Assembly (NCBI GenBank): GCA_016713825.1
Contig: JADJOJ010000005.1
Coordinates: 1-64,000 of the forward strand
Source of the DNA: Candidatus Leptofilum gracile
Lineage (GTDB): Bacteria > Chloroflexota > Anaerolineae > Promineifilales > Promineifilaceae
Reading direction: 5' to 3'
Length of the DNA: 64,000 nucleotides
The stretch's first letter is position 1. Every line of letters starts with the position of its first letter. This document shows positions 35,816 to 44,139 of this stretch, one piece after another. Under the pieces are notes generated by a model. The model ran no database searches, was not told the DNA's origin, and was given only the letters and a program-made list of their open reading frames with translations. A program made the position numbers and the translations under genes.

Positions 35816-37237
35816 TCAACGGACTTGGGTGGAAAGAAAGTCCAGGATGTCAATTTTGGTGAGAATGCCTTGCACCTGATCGTCTGTGGCGATGATGACG
35901 GCGCTGTGCTTGGCGAAGATGCCCACCAGCGTTTCTAGCGGGGCGCTGGGGCGCACCACCGGCACGTTGGTTTCGATGATGGCTTCGATCGTTTCGTCTG
36001 GGGTGTGGCTGGCGTGGTTGGTGAGCAGGATATGGTTGAGCAAATCAATTTCAGAAACGACGCCGAGGAGACGGCCGTTTCCCCCCAAAACCGGCAGCTG
36101 AGACACATTGTACTGCTTCATTAGCGCCACCACATCGGTCATCAAATCGGTCGGCTTGGCCGTAATAATCTGCCCTTCGCTCTTGGCTGCCTGGATGTCT
36201 GCCGCCCGGAATTCGACCCAGGTTTGCTCCAGAAACCCATTTTCGCGCAGCCACTCGTCATCAAACACCTTGCTCAGGTAGCGCGAACCAGAATCTGGCA
36301 GGATGACCACCATCACGTCATCCTTGCCCAGCTTTTGGTCGTGGGCGTACTTAATCGCCCCCGCCACCGCCGATCCGCAAGAGCCGCCGCCAAAGATGCC
36401 TTCCTCCCGCACCAGGCGGCGGGTCATCAGGAAGCTCTCTTTATCGTTCACCTGCACGATATGGTCCACCACGCTCAAATCGGTGGTGCTGGGCAGAAAA
36501 TCTTCACCGATTCCTTCGACTTTGTATCCTTCTGCTTTGGTGAAACGGCCGCTTCTGTGCAGCTCGTACAAAATGGAGCCAATCGGATCGACCCCAATAA
36601 TTTTGACATGTGGGTTTTGGCTCTTCAGGAAACGTCCCGTGCCGGTGATGGTGCCCCCGGTGCCCATGCCCGCCACAAAATGGGTGATGCGCCCTTTGGT
36701 TTGCCGCCAAATTTCGGGGCCGGTACTTTCCACGTGGGCCTGCGGGTTTACCGGATTGTGGTATTGGTTGGCCAAAATGGCGTTTGGCGTTTCTTCCACC
36801 AGCTTATTGGCCACAGAGTAGTAGCTGCGGGGGTCATCTGGCTCAACGGCCGTTGGCGTCACCACCACCCGCGCCCCAAACGCCCGCAGCAGCAAAATCT
36901 TCTCCTGCGACATTTTGTCTGGCATCACAAAAATGCAGCGGTACCCTTTCAACGCGGCGGCGATGGCCAGCCCCACGCCCGTGTTGCCGGAGGTAGATTC
37001 CACAATGGTGCCGCCGGGCTTTAGCCTGCCGCTGCGCTCGGCGTCTTCAATAATCGCCGGGCCGATGCGGTCTTTTACGGAGCCACCGGGGTTAAAAAAC
37101 TCCACCTTGGCCAGGACGGTGCAGGGCAGGTCGCTCACCACGGAGTTCAACTTCACCAGCGGCGTGTTGCCGATGGTTTCCATGATGTTGTGGTAGATTT
37201 CCATCTCTTCGTCTTGCGGTTTGGTTGGTTGTGTCAT
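35816..37237 (-). CDS. Cystathionine beta-synthase with CBS domain pair
   Basis: A 473-residue PLP enzyme that condenses homocysteine (or O-acetylserine) with serine/sulfide-type partners. The PLP Lys is in NPGGSVKDRIGPAIIEDAE, the substrate loop in VESTSGNTGVGLAIAA, the phosphate loop in GMGTGGTITGTGRFL and the Ser near GGGSCGSAVAGA. The last 130 residues are two CBS motifs (LMTDVVALMKQYNVSQLPVL and NVPVVRPSAPLETLVGIFAK), as in cystathionine beta-synthases regulated by S-adenosylmethionine. Start at ATG 37237; earlier codons lie in a region with two ACGGCCGT copies. Cysteine synthase activity cannot be excluded. Confidence 0.9.
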   Translation of the reverse strand: MTQPTKPQDEEMEIYHNIMETIGNTPLVKLNSVVSDLPCTVLAKVEFFNPGGSVKDRIGPAIIEDAERSGRLKPGGTIVESTSGNTGVGLAIAAALKGYRCIFVMPDKMSQEKILLLRAFGARVVVTPTAVEPDDPRSYYSVANKLVEETPNAILANQYHNPVNPQAHVESTGPEIWRQTKGRITHFVAGMGTGGTITGTGRFLKSQNPHVKIIGVDPIGSILYELHRSGRFTKAEGYKVEGIGEDFLPSTTDLSVVDHIVQVNDKESFLMTRRLVREEGIFGGGSCGSAVAGAIKYAHDQKLGKDDVMVVILPDSGSRYLSKVFDDEWLRENGFLEQTWVEFRAADIQAAKSEGQIITAKPTDLMTDVVALMKQYNVSQLPVLGGNGRLLGVVSEIDLLNHILLTNHASHTPDETIEAIIETNVPVVRPSAPLETLVGIFAKHSAVIIATDDQVQGILTKIDILDFLSTQVR

Positions 37238-37545
37238 ACGGTTCCTGTTGAATTGGGTTTGTGGCGGACGGGGTGGGGTGGAAACGGCCGTTAGCCGCCA
37301 AAAAGTCAAAAATTCGGATTTGCGCCAAGTATACACGAACCGTAGGCCACGATGAAATGATGATGGGAAACGGCCGTTTGTGTTCACACCATCTCCGTTT
37401 ATAATGTAAAAAGTTTATGGTAGTAAAACCGTTCACTTCTCTGTGTAGTTCTGTGGCTTCTCTGCGCAGCTCTGTGTTCCGCTTTTTAAAAAGGGTTCGT
37501 TCACAAATAATTATTGTTTAGCAAACGACCCCCAAAGGAGTGCTC
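37238..37545. promoter_or_regulatory. Divergent intergenic region with TATAAT box
   Basis: Lies between the divergent cystathionine synthase and LysM glycosidase genes. TATAAT at 37400-37405 on the plus strand is a likely -10 for the LysM gene. It also holds two ACGGCCGT sites and CTCTGTGTAGTTCTGTGGC / CTCTGCGCAGCTCTGTG direct repeats (37440-37480). Confidence 0.5.
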
Positions 37546-38952
37546 ATGAAAAAATCGCGCTGGCTTGCTTACGTGTTTTCCCTGCTGCTGTTGTTGGGTG
37601 TGGTAACGGCCGTATCCGCCCTCACCTACACCGTTGCCTGGGGCGACACCCTCACCCGCATTGCCAACCGGTTCGGCACCAACATCACCACCATTCTCCA
37701 GGCCAACCCCCAAATCAATAACCCCAACCTCATCTACGTTGGCCAACAGCTAGAAATACCCACCGGAGAGAATCCCACACCCACGCCCACCCCACCGCCC
37801 GGCAATACCCCCACCCCAACACCGCCACCCACCGGTAGCCAAACCTACATCGTTCAGCCCGGCGACACCCTCTCGTCCATAGCTCGCCGCTTCAATACCA
37901 CCATCAACGCCATCGCCCAGGCCAGCGGCATCAGCAATATCAACCTCATCTACGTCGGTCAGCGGCTCACCATCCCCGGCAGCGGCCCCGTGCCCACTGC
38001 GCCCCCACCGCCACCAGCCAACGGCTTTGCCCTCGGTGCCCAAACCCTCAACCTGCACAACCGGGATCGGCTAGAAGAGGCCGGCATGACCTGGGTCAAA
38101 TACCAATACAAATGGCCTTCTGAAGATACATTGGCCAATCTACAAGAAGTGATTGAATCCGCACACAGCGAGGGCTTCAAGATATTGGTAACGGTCACCG
38201 GCGATACACCTTATCCCACCGCCAACAGCATCAATTACATGGCCTACATTGACTTTGTACGCGAAGTGGCCCAGCTTGGCCCAGACGGCATTGAAGTCTG
38301 GAACGAGATGAATATCGATTTTGAATGGCCAGCCGGGCAAATTAGCCCCAGTTCCTACGTGAACAATATGCTGGCCCCCGCTTACACCACCATCAAAGCT
38401 GTCGATTCCAACATCCTGGTCATTTCTGGGGCGCTGGCCCCCACCGGCTTCGACAACAACACCAACGCCTGGTCCGATGCCCGCTATCTAACCGGCCTGC
38501 GCAGCGCTGGCGCGGCCAACTACCTGGACTGCGTTGGCGTTCACTACAATGCTGGAGCTACTTCGCCCAGCGCCACCTCTGGCCATCCCGCCGATCCCGG
38601 CGACCGCCATTACAGCTGGTATTATGTGCCCACGCTCACCCTCTACCGCAACGCCTTCAGCAATACCCGCGACCTCTGCCTTACAGAGTTTGGCTACCTT
38701 ACAGCCGATGGCTTTGAGGGCCTACCCCCTGGCTTTAATTGGGCCGCCAACACCAGCCTGGATGAGCAAGCCACCTGGCTGGCTGAGGCTGCCCAAATTG
38801 CAAAAAATAGTAATTACGTTCGTTTGGCAATTGTGTTCAACTTGGATTTCATCAAATACGAACCAGGCGGGGATCCGCAAGCAGGATATGCTATCATTCG
38901 GCTAGATGGTAGCTGCCCTGCCTGTTCCCGTCTGGGTGACGTGATGAACTAA
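37546..38952 (+). CDS. Secreted LysM-domain glycosidase-like protein
   Basis: A 468-residue secreted protein. Signal peptide MKKSRWLAYVFSLLLLLGVV ending before LTYTVAWGD. Two LysM repeats, about 27-72 (YTVAWGDTLTRIANRFGTNI) and 102-146 (YIVQPGDTLSSIARRFNTTI), bind peptidoglycan; a Pro/Thr linker joins them. The remaining 310 residues form a TIM-barrel like clan GH-A glycosidases: acid/base Glu in GPDGIEVWNEMNIDFEW and nucleophile Glu in DLCLTEFGYLTADGF. AAGGAG lies before the ATG. Likely a cell-wall or polysaccharide hydrolase; exact substrate unknown. Confidence 0.85.
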   Translation: MKKSRWLAYVFSLLLLLGVVTAVSALTYTVAWGDTLTRIANRFGTNITTILQANPQINNPNLIYVGQQLEIPTGENPTPTPTPPPGNTPTPTPPPTGSQTYIVQPGDTLSSIARRFNTTINAIAQASGISNINLIYVGQRLTIPGSGPVPTAPPPPPANGFALGAQTLNLHNRDRLEEAGMTWVKYQYKWPSEDTLANLQEVIESAHSEGFKILVTVTGDTPYPTANSINYMAYIDFVREVAQLGPDGIEVWNEMNIDFEWPAGQISPSSYVNNMLAPAYTTIKAVDSNILVISGALAPTGFDNNTNAWSDARYLTGLRSAGAANYLDCVGVHYNAGATSPSATSGHPADPGDRHYSWYYVPTLTLYRNAFSNTRDLCLTEFGYLTADGFEGLPPGFNWAANTSLDEQATWLAEAAQIAKNSNYVRLAIVFNLDFIKYEPGGDPQAGYAIIRLDGSCPACSRLGDVMN

Positions 38953-38966
38953 TTGGGAGAAAAGTG

Positions 38967-39401
38967 ATGAAAGTCAGTACAATCTTAGCGACAAAAGGCA
39001 ATAAACTAATCACCGTTGCCCCGAATCAATCTGTGAGCGAGGCCCTGGCCCTGATGGCCGAGTACAATATCGGTGCCGTTGTGGTAACCGACGAGAGCGA
39101 ATCATTGGTAGGGATTTTCTCAGAACGGGATGTGGTGCGTCAGCTGGTTGTGGAGCATAATTTTCTCGCCCAACCGGTGGCAAACCTGATGACGGCCGAA
39201 GTTGTAACCTGTGTGCCGCAGGACGACCTGATGTCGGTTGCCAGTGTCATGACCGAACGGCGCTTCCGGCACATGCCCGTTGTTGAAGAGGGTGCCTTGC
39301 TTGGCATTATCTCCATTGGTGATGTTTTGAAGGCTCAGCGTGATTACTATCATGGTCAGATTGACACGCTGGAAACACAAATTTTAGCCACCGACCGGTA
39401 A
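38967..39401 (+). CDS. CBS-domain pair protein
   Basis: A 144-residue protein made only of two CBS motifs: MKVSTILATKGNKLITVAPN with NIGAVVVTDESESLVGIFSE, and VANLMTAEVVTCVPQDDLMS with HMPVVEEGALLGIISIGDVL. Such proteins sense adenine nucleotides and often regulate another enzyme. The tail KAQRDYYHGQIDTLETQI is a short helix found in the same subgroup. The start is the ATG at 38967 with GGGAGAAAA before it. It lies between the LysM glycosidase and the ferredoxin reductase-like gene on the same strand. Confidence 0.9.
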   Translation: MKVSTILATKGNKLITVAPNQSVSEALALMAEYNIGAVVVTDESESLVGIFSERDVVRQLVVEHNFLAQPVANLMTAEVVTCVPQDDLMSVASVMTERRFRHMPVVEEGALLGIISIGDVLKAQRDYYHGQIDTLETQILATDR

Positions 39402-39498
39402 ATTTTTCACCTTAAAACCACACATATCCGTAGGCGCGTCTTCTGGTGGCGATTCTTGATGGTTGCCTGCGGAAATTTTATCATACAGGAGCAAGAGA

Positions 39499-40899
39499 AT
39501 GTCTGAAATTGGCAGCGAGACGAACCCACTGCGTGTCGCTATTGTTGGGGCGGGTCCGGCTGGATTCTATACGGCGGAGCGCCTCTTCAAAGAAAAAAAT
39601 ATCTTCGTCACGGTTGATATGTACGATCGTTTGCCCACGCCGTTTGGCCTGGTGCGCAATGGCGTGGCCCCTGATCATCAGAAGATCAAGTCGGTGACCA
39701 AAATTTTTGACCGGTTGGCACAGAAGCCAGAATTCCGCTTTTTTGGCAATGTAGAGCTGGGTAGCGACGTTACTGTTGAAGATTTACGCAATTATTATCA
39801 TCAAATCGTGTATACCGTAGGGGCCCAAACAGATCACAATCTGGATATCCCCGGGATTGATTTGAAGAACAGCCATCCCGCGACAGAATTTGTGGCCTGG
39901 TACAATGGCCATCCAGACTTTAGGGATTATGTGTTTGATTTGTCGCAGGAGCGCGTGGCCGTGATTGGCATTGGCAACGTGGCGGTGGATGTGGCCCGCA
40001 TTTTGTGCCGTACTCGCGACGAGTTGATGGAGACAGACATTGCGGATTATGCGCTGGAGCAGTTAACCAACAGCAATGTGAAAGAAGTAATTATGCTGGG
40101 GCGGCGAGGCCCGGCGCAGGCAGCGTTTACACCGCCAGAAGCCAAAGAGCTGGGCGAAATGGCTGGGGCAGATGCGGTTGTGCTGCCAGAAGAAGCTGAA
40201 CTGGACCCGTTGAGCCAGGCATCCCTGGCGGACGCCGACCGGGGCACGATGCGCAACATTGAAATTATCCAGGAATTGGCCCATCGGGGCTTGTCTGGTA
40301 AGCCAAAGAAGCTGACGATTCGCTTCTTGGTGTCGCCCACGGAGTTGATTAGCAATGAAGCGGGTGAAGTTGTGGCGATGCGCATGGTGAAAAATGAGCT
40401 GTACCAGACGGAAAGCGGCACCATGCGCCCGCGGGCAACCGATCAGATTGAAGAAGTGCCGGTTGGTCTGGTGTTCCGCTCGATTGGGTACCGGGGCTTG
40501 CCAATTCCTGGTGTGCCGTTCCATGAGCGGTGGGGCGTGATCTTGAATGAGAAAGGGCGCGTACTAGACAGCGAGAGCAAGGAGCCGGTGCTGGGTGAAT
40601 ATACGGCGGGTTGGATTAAGCGCGGCCCCAGTGGTGTGATTGGGACGAATAAACCAGATGCGGTGGAAACGGCCGAATGTATGCTAGCCGATCTCGCTGA
40701 AGGCAAAACCCTTACCCCGGCTCACCCTGAGCGGGAAGCTGTAACCGCGTTTGTGGAGTCGCGTAAGCCGACTTATGTTTCTTACGCAGATTGGCTGAAG
40801 CTGGATGAGCTGGAAATTGCCATTGGCGCAGAACAAGGTCGGCCACGGGTGAAGTTTACCCGCGTGGCTGACATGCTGAAGGCATTGGGGAAAGCATAG
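39499..40899 (+). CDS. Ferredoxin/adrenodoxin-NADP reductase-like flavoprotein
   Basis: A 466-residue FAD enzyme of the FprA/adrenodoxin reductase type, which moves electrons between NADPH and ferredoxin. FAD loop VAIVGAGPAGFYTAERLF, the family text YDRLPTPFGLVRNGVAPDHQ, NADP loop VAVIGIGNVAVDVARIL, then GRRGPAQAAFTPPEAKELGE and the C-terminal GWIKRGPSGVIGTNKPDAVE are all conserved. The ATG at 39499 follows CAAGAGA. It ends three bases before the RNase H gene, so they may be co-transcribed. Confidence 0.95.
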   Translation: MSEIGSETNPLRVAIVGAGPAGFYTAERLFKEKNIFVTVDMYDRLPTPFGLVRNGVAPDHQKIKSVTKIFDRLAQKPEFRFFGNVELGSDVTVEDLRNYYHQIVYTVGAQTDHNLDIPGIDLKNSHPATEFVAWYNGHPDFRDYVFDLSQERVAVIGIGNVAVDVARILCRTRDELMETDIADYALEQLTNSNVKEVIMLGRRGPAQAAFTPPEAKELGEMAGADAVVLPEEAELDPLSQASLADADRGTMRNIEIIQELAHRGLSGKPKKLTIRFLVSPTELISNEAGEVVAMRMVKNELYQTESGTMRPRATDQIEEVPVGLVFRSIGYRGLPIPGVPFHERWGVILNEKGRVLDSESKEPVLGEYTAGWIKRGPSGVIGTNKPDAVETAECMLADLAEGKTLTPAHPEREAVTAFVESRKPTYVSYADWLKLDELEIAIGAEQGRPRVKFTRVADMLKALGKA

Positions 40900-40901
40900 G
40901 T

Positions 40902-41795
40902 TTGCCTGACACGTCTAAAGATAACGTGATCATTTATAGCGATGGCGGCTCAGACCCGAATCCTGGTATTGGGGGCTGGGCTGCCATTTTGCGTTTTGGC
41001 AAGCATGAAAAGGTGCTCAAAGGCAACGACCCGGAGGCAACCAACAACCGGATGGAGTTAACGGCTGCAATTCGGGCGTTGGAGGCTTTGAAACGGCCGT
41101 GTCACATCACCTTCTACACCGATTCCGAATATTTGCGCAAAGGCATCACCGAATGGATTGACGGGTGGGCGGCCAAAAACTGGCAAAAGAAGGGCAAGCC
41201 GATCCAAAATGCAGATTTGTGGCAAACGTTGTGGCCGCTGGTTAAAACCCATGAGATCGAGTGGCACTGGGTGAAAGGGCACGCTGGCAACGAGTACAAC
41301 GAGCGGGTAGACAAGCTGGCCCGTGCCGCCCGGCTAGAAATTACACCAGGGGATTTCATTGATCCCAATATCCCTCGCCTTTACCTGCGATCATCCTGCA
41401 AAGGCAATCCCGGCCCAGGCGGTTGGGGCGTGGTGCTGGAAGAAGGGAACGACACTGAGCAGGTGAGCGGTTCAGAGCCGCAAACCACCAACAACCGCAT
41501 GGAGATTACGGCCGCCATTGAAGGTTTGCTGCTGCTGCCGCCCGGCAGCGAGGTGCAGGTTTTTACCATGTCAGATTATTTATTTCAGGGAATTACTCAG
41601 TGGATTGGCAACTGGCGCAAGCGGAAGTGGATGAAAAAAGGGGGCGAAGAGCCGATTGCCAACTCTGATCTGTGGCAGGCGCTGGATAAGCTGGCAGAAA
41701 ACTACACAATCCGCTGGATCAACGCCAAGGGCCAAACCCTGGCGGGGCTGGATGAAGCGGGGAAATTAGCCGTGAATGCGGTCACGGTGGTGTGA
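40902..41795 (+). CDS. Tandem RNase HI, second domain catalytically degenerate
   Basis: A 297-residue protein of two RNase H folds. The first (to about 150) has all four acids: Asp in VIIYSDGGSDPNPG, Glu in TNNRMELTAAIRAL, Asp in ITFYTDSEYLRKG, Asp in NEYNERVDKLARAA, so it should cut RNA in RNA-DNA hybrids. The second (about 155-297) keeps Glu in NNRMEITAAIEGL but has LYLRSSCKGNPGPGG, VFTMSDYLFQGI and DEAGKLAVNA where Asp is expected. It is probably a binding or structural copy. Start TTG at 40902. It follows the flavoprotein gene by three bases. Confidence 0.9.
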   Translation: MPDTSKDNVIIYSDGGSDPNPGIGGWAAILRFGKHEKVLKGNDPEATNNRMELTAAIRALEALKRPCHITFYTDSEYLRKGITEWIDGWAAKNWQKKGKPIQNADLWQTLWPLVKTHEIEWHWVKGHAGNEYNERVDKLARAARLEITPGDFIDPNIPRLYLRSSCKGNPGPGGWGVVLEEGNDTEQVSGSEPQTTNNRMEITAAIEGLLLLPPGSEVQVFTMSDYLFQGITQWIGNWRKRKWMKKGGEEPIANSDLWQALDKLAENYTIRWINAKGQTLAGLDEAGKLAVNAVTVV

Positions 41796-41837
41796 TTCTC
41801 GTCATCGGTAAAAGTAACAAGTTAACGTTGTAAATGG

Positions 41838-42062
41838 TTATTCGTCACCGTTGGCGTCGCGCAGGTAGCGGCAGGTGGCATGCAGGAAGCCAAAATTACC
41901 GACGGGGGGCATCAGTTCCATCACTTCCAGAATTTCAAAAATACGGCCGTCAAAAGAAACCTCTTCTCCAATTTCTGGCCGTGAATCCATATTGATAATT
42001 GCGCCCGGGTGTTCTCCCCCAGCGACCACATAGCTTACTTTGTAGAAAACTTCTTCATTCAT
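41838..42062 (-). CDS. Small conserved-looking protein, unknown
   Basis: A 74-residue protein starting MNEEVFYKVSYVVAGGEHPG and continuing AIINMDSRPEIGEEVSFDGR, with a beta-rich core and the end FGFLHATCRYLRDANGDE. I do not recognise the family. It starts 25 bases after the cyclic-nucleotide-domain gene on the same strand and probably shares its transcript. The ATG at 42062 is favoured, with AAGGAG about ten bases before it. One ACGGCCGT site lies in the gene. It could be a small regulatory barrel. Confidence 0.55.
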   Translation of the reverse strand: MNEEVFYKVSYVVAGGEHPGAIINMDSRPEIGEEVSFDGRIFEILEVMELMPPVGNFGFLHATCRYLRDANGDE

Positions 42063-42087
42063 TGCCCTATGCTCCTTCTGAACAGAA

Positions 42088-42525
42088 TTATAGCTCCGCC
42101 AGATTGCGATGCCGCAGTTTAAAGGCAATGTCTATTGCCAAATTCCGCATAACAATAAAACCGATGTGGTTGTTGTCTTCACACAGCTGATAGAAAGCAT
42201 CGCTTTCGATGAGATAAAGCTTAGCCCCTTCGCGCGTTGTGCGCACGGAGGCCGAACGATACCCCTGGTCGATGAGCGCCATCTCGCCAAATACCTGCCC
42301 TTTGCCCAAAACAACCAGGCTGCGCGCATCTTCTAGCCCTTGAATAAAAACCTCCACAGAACCTTGCGCGACGATGTACATTTCATTGCCCGTGGTGTTT
42401 TGGCTGAGGATGGTTTTACCGGCTGCGATCGCTTTTTCCTGGCTGATGGCGGCAAGCTGCTCCAGCTCGTCCGGTTCCAGGTTGGCGAAAAGCTGAACGC
42501 GTTTTAGTAGGTTAGCAATTGACAT
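42088..42525 (-). CDS. Cyclic nucleotide-binding domain protein
   Basis: A 145-residue stand-alone cNMP-binding domain. The barrel begins MSIANLLKRVQLFANLEPDE and the phosphate-binding cassette is KGQVFGEMALIDQGYRSASV, with the Glu and Arg that contact the nucleotide both kept. There is no DNA-binding domain, so it acts in trans or as a sensor subunit. The last 30 residues form a helix. Another cNMP domain, fused to an acetyltransferase, lies 1.6 kb away at 44140-45729. Confidence 0.85.
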   Translation of the reverse strand: MSIANLLKRVQLFANLEPDELEQLAAISQEKAIAAGKTILSQNTTGNEMYIVAQGSVEVFIQGLEDARSLVVLGKGQVFGEMALIDQGYRSASVRTTREGAKLYLIESDAFYQLCEDNNHIGFIVMRNLAIDIAFKLRHRNLAEL

Positions 42526-42603
42526 GGGTGCCTCCAGATTTGTAATAAAATCGGCTAAGATATTGACTTTTGCTAAATCGTTGATACACTACCGCACGAC
42601 TGA

Positions 42604-42688
<85 letters not shown>

Positions 42689-42696
42689 TAAGTAAA

Positions 42697-42732
42697 ACAG
42701 CTCGGGCAACTTTGTCCGGGCTGTTTTTATTT
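42697..42732 (+). terminator. Terminator after tRNA-Leu
   Basis: ACAGCTCGGGCAA, a short loop, then TCCGGGCTGT followed by a T-rich tail. Placed right after the tRNA. Confidence 0.75.
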
Positions 42733-42916
42733 GTTTAGGATATCGGGGAGAAATTTTGGCAAAATGGGGGAATGTTGGACGGGAACGGCCGTTGTCCAAA
42801 GCGGTTGAACTTCTGACGACTTGCCAAAATTTTTCTGTGTCCATTGCCTTCATTTTGGCAGATGTTTTTGTTCTCGTCAACTATTACCCGCCACAGCTGC
42901 TATTCTCATAATTTGT

Positions 42917-42944
42917 TTGAGAAAATCAGCACAAACTGTATAAT
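42917..42944 (+). promoter_or_regulatory. Sigma-70-like promoter of the repeat membrane protein gene
   Basis: TTGAGA at 42917-42922, a 16-base spacer, and TATAAT at 42939-42944, about 64 bases before the ATG at 43008. Confidence 0.6.
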
Positions 42945-43007
42945 TAGTTGCCAACTTGGCTTACGACCAAATCTGTACGATTTGCCAAAACTGATCGAGG
43001 GTTTCAT

Positions 43008-44069
43008 ATGATTTTTCTGATAACTGTAGGTGTCGTTTTATTGCCTTTCTTGCTCGGTGGCCTTTTTGCCTGGGGCAGCGCTAGCTTTTCTCAAGCTGTG
43101 GAAAGCACAAAGGAAGCAGTAGAAAACAAAGATAAAGGGTTCAATCCGGCAATCACGTTTGGCCACGAGGTAAAAGTAGGGGCCTCGCCAGAAGAGATGC
43201 TGCAACAAGCCCGTTTGGAAGCTGCCCGTAAAGCTGCCAGCCTACCGCGTGGGGCCAATATGCGCATTGGCCGCAAAGGGCAATCCAATTTACGTACGGC
43301 CGGTGCTGCGCTGGATGAAGATCCGGTAACGGCCGTTCGCATTGCCATTCATCACGGGTGGGATGGGGCCAGAACCGGTGCCGTGGCTGCTGTTGCTCAA
43401 CCGGCCGCCGCCGCCGCACCCGCCGCAGGCGCAGCCCCAGCCGGTAAAATTAAACTGGTTCCTGGTAAAGATTACGAATTTACGGAAATTACCGACAGCA
43501 TGTCGCCAGACGAAAAGCGGAAGGTGCGCATTGCCAATGCCAAGGCCAAATCAGCCGCGATGAAGGCGGCCAAGGCCTCAGGCGTTCCTGCGGCCGCACC
43601 AGTGGCCGCTGGTGTACCAGCGGCTGCCGCCCCCGTTGCGGCCCAAGCGGTTAGTGTCAATATTGAACCGCCTCAACTCATTGAGATTTCCGACGATATG
43701 GACCCCGACGAACTGCGCAAAGCGCGCATTGCTAACTCCAAGGCGAAGTCAGCTTTCAATAAGGCGCTTAAGGCGGCCGGGGTGGACCCAAGTGAAGTAG
43801 AAATTGTGGATGGCAAGGTAGTGATGCCCGGTGGCGCACCCGTTGCCGCGGCTGCCCCTGCGCCCGCGGCTGCAGCCGCGCCTGCGGCCGCGCCGGCAGC
43901 CCAACCGGCAGCCATTGCCACCAATGTTCCCAAACCGGACCTCATCGAAATTACCGATGATATGGATCCCGACCAAGTGCGCCAGGCCCGGATTGCCAAT
44001 TCTAAGGCGAAGTCGGCTTATAACAAGGCGCTAAAGGCTGCGGGTATTGACCCTGCTAGCGTGAATTAA
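43008..44069 (+). CDS. Membrane-anchored protein with three 35-residue repeats and Ala/Pro linkers
   Basis: A 353-residue protein. One N-terminal membrane helix (MIFLITVGVVLLPFLLGGLF) is followed by a charged region and then three copies of a repeat: YEFTEITDSMSPDEKRKVRI..., IEISDDMDPDELRKARIANS..., IEITDDMDPDQVRQARIANS.... Each continues as AKAKSAxxKAxKAxG and is about 35 residues long. Linkers of 25-40 residues are almost only Ala, Pro, Val and Gly. Copies 2 and 3 are nearly identical. I do not recognise the repeat. The helical, charged repeats on flexible arms suggest a binding or scaffold role outside or inside the membrane. It has its own promoter and terminator. Confidence 0.75.
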   Translation: MIFLITVGVVLLPFLLGGLFAWGSASFSQAVESTKEAVENKDKGFNPAITFGHEVKVGASPEEMLQQARLEAARKAASLPRGANMRIGRKGQSNLRTAGAALDEDPVTAVRIAIHHGWDGARTGAVAAVAQPAAAAAPAAGAAPAGKIKLVPGKDYEFTEITDSMSPDEKRKVRIANAKAKSAAMKAAKASGVPAAAPVAAGVPAAAAPVAAQAVSVNIEPPQLIEISDDMDPDELRKARIANSKAKSAFNKALKAAGVDPSEVEIVDGKVVMPGGAPVAAAAPAPAAAAAPAAAPAAQPAAIATNVPKPDLIEITDDMDPDQVRQARIANSKAKSAYNKALKAAGIDPASVN

Positions 44070-44098
44070 TTTTAGAGATTGCGAAAAAGTTGTGGTTG

Positions 44099-44136
44099 AA
44101 CGGCCGTTTCCAATTTAAAGGAAACGGCCGTTTTTA
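44099..44136 (+). terminator. Terminator built from two ACGGCCGT palindromes
   Basis: AACGGCCGTTTCC (44099-44111) pairs over 13 bases with GGAAACGGCCGTT (44120-44132), followed by TTTTATTTT. Ends the repeat-protein gene and, facing the other way, the acetyltransferase gene. Confidence 0.9.
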
Positions 44137-44139
44137 TTT

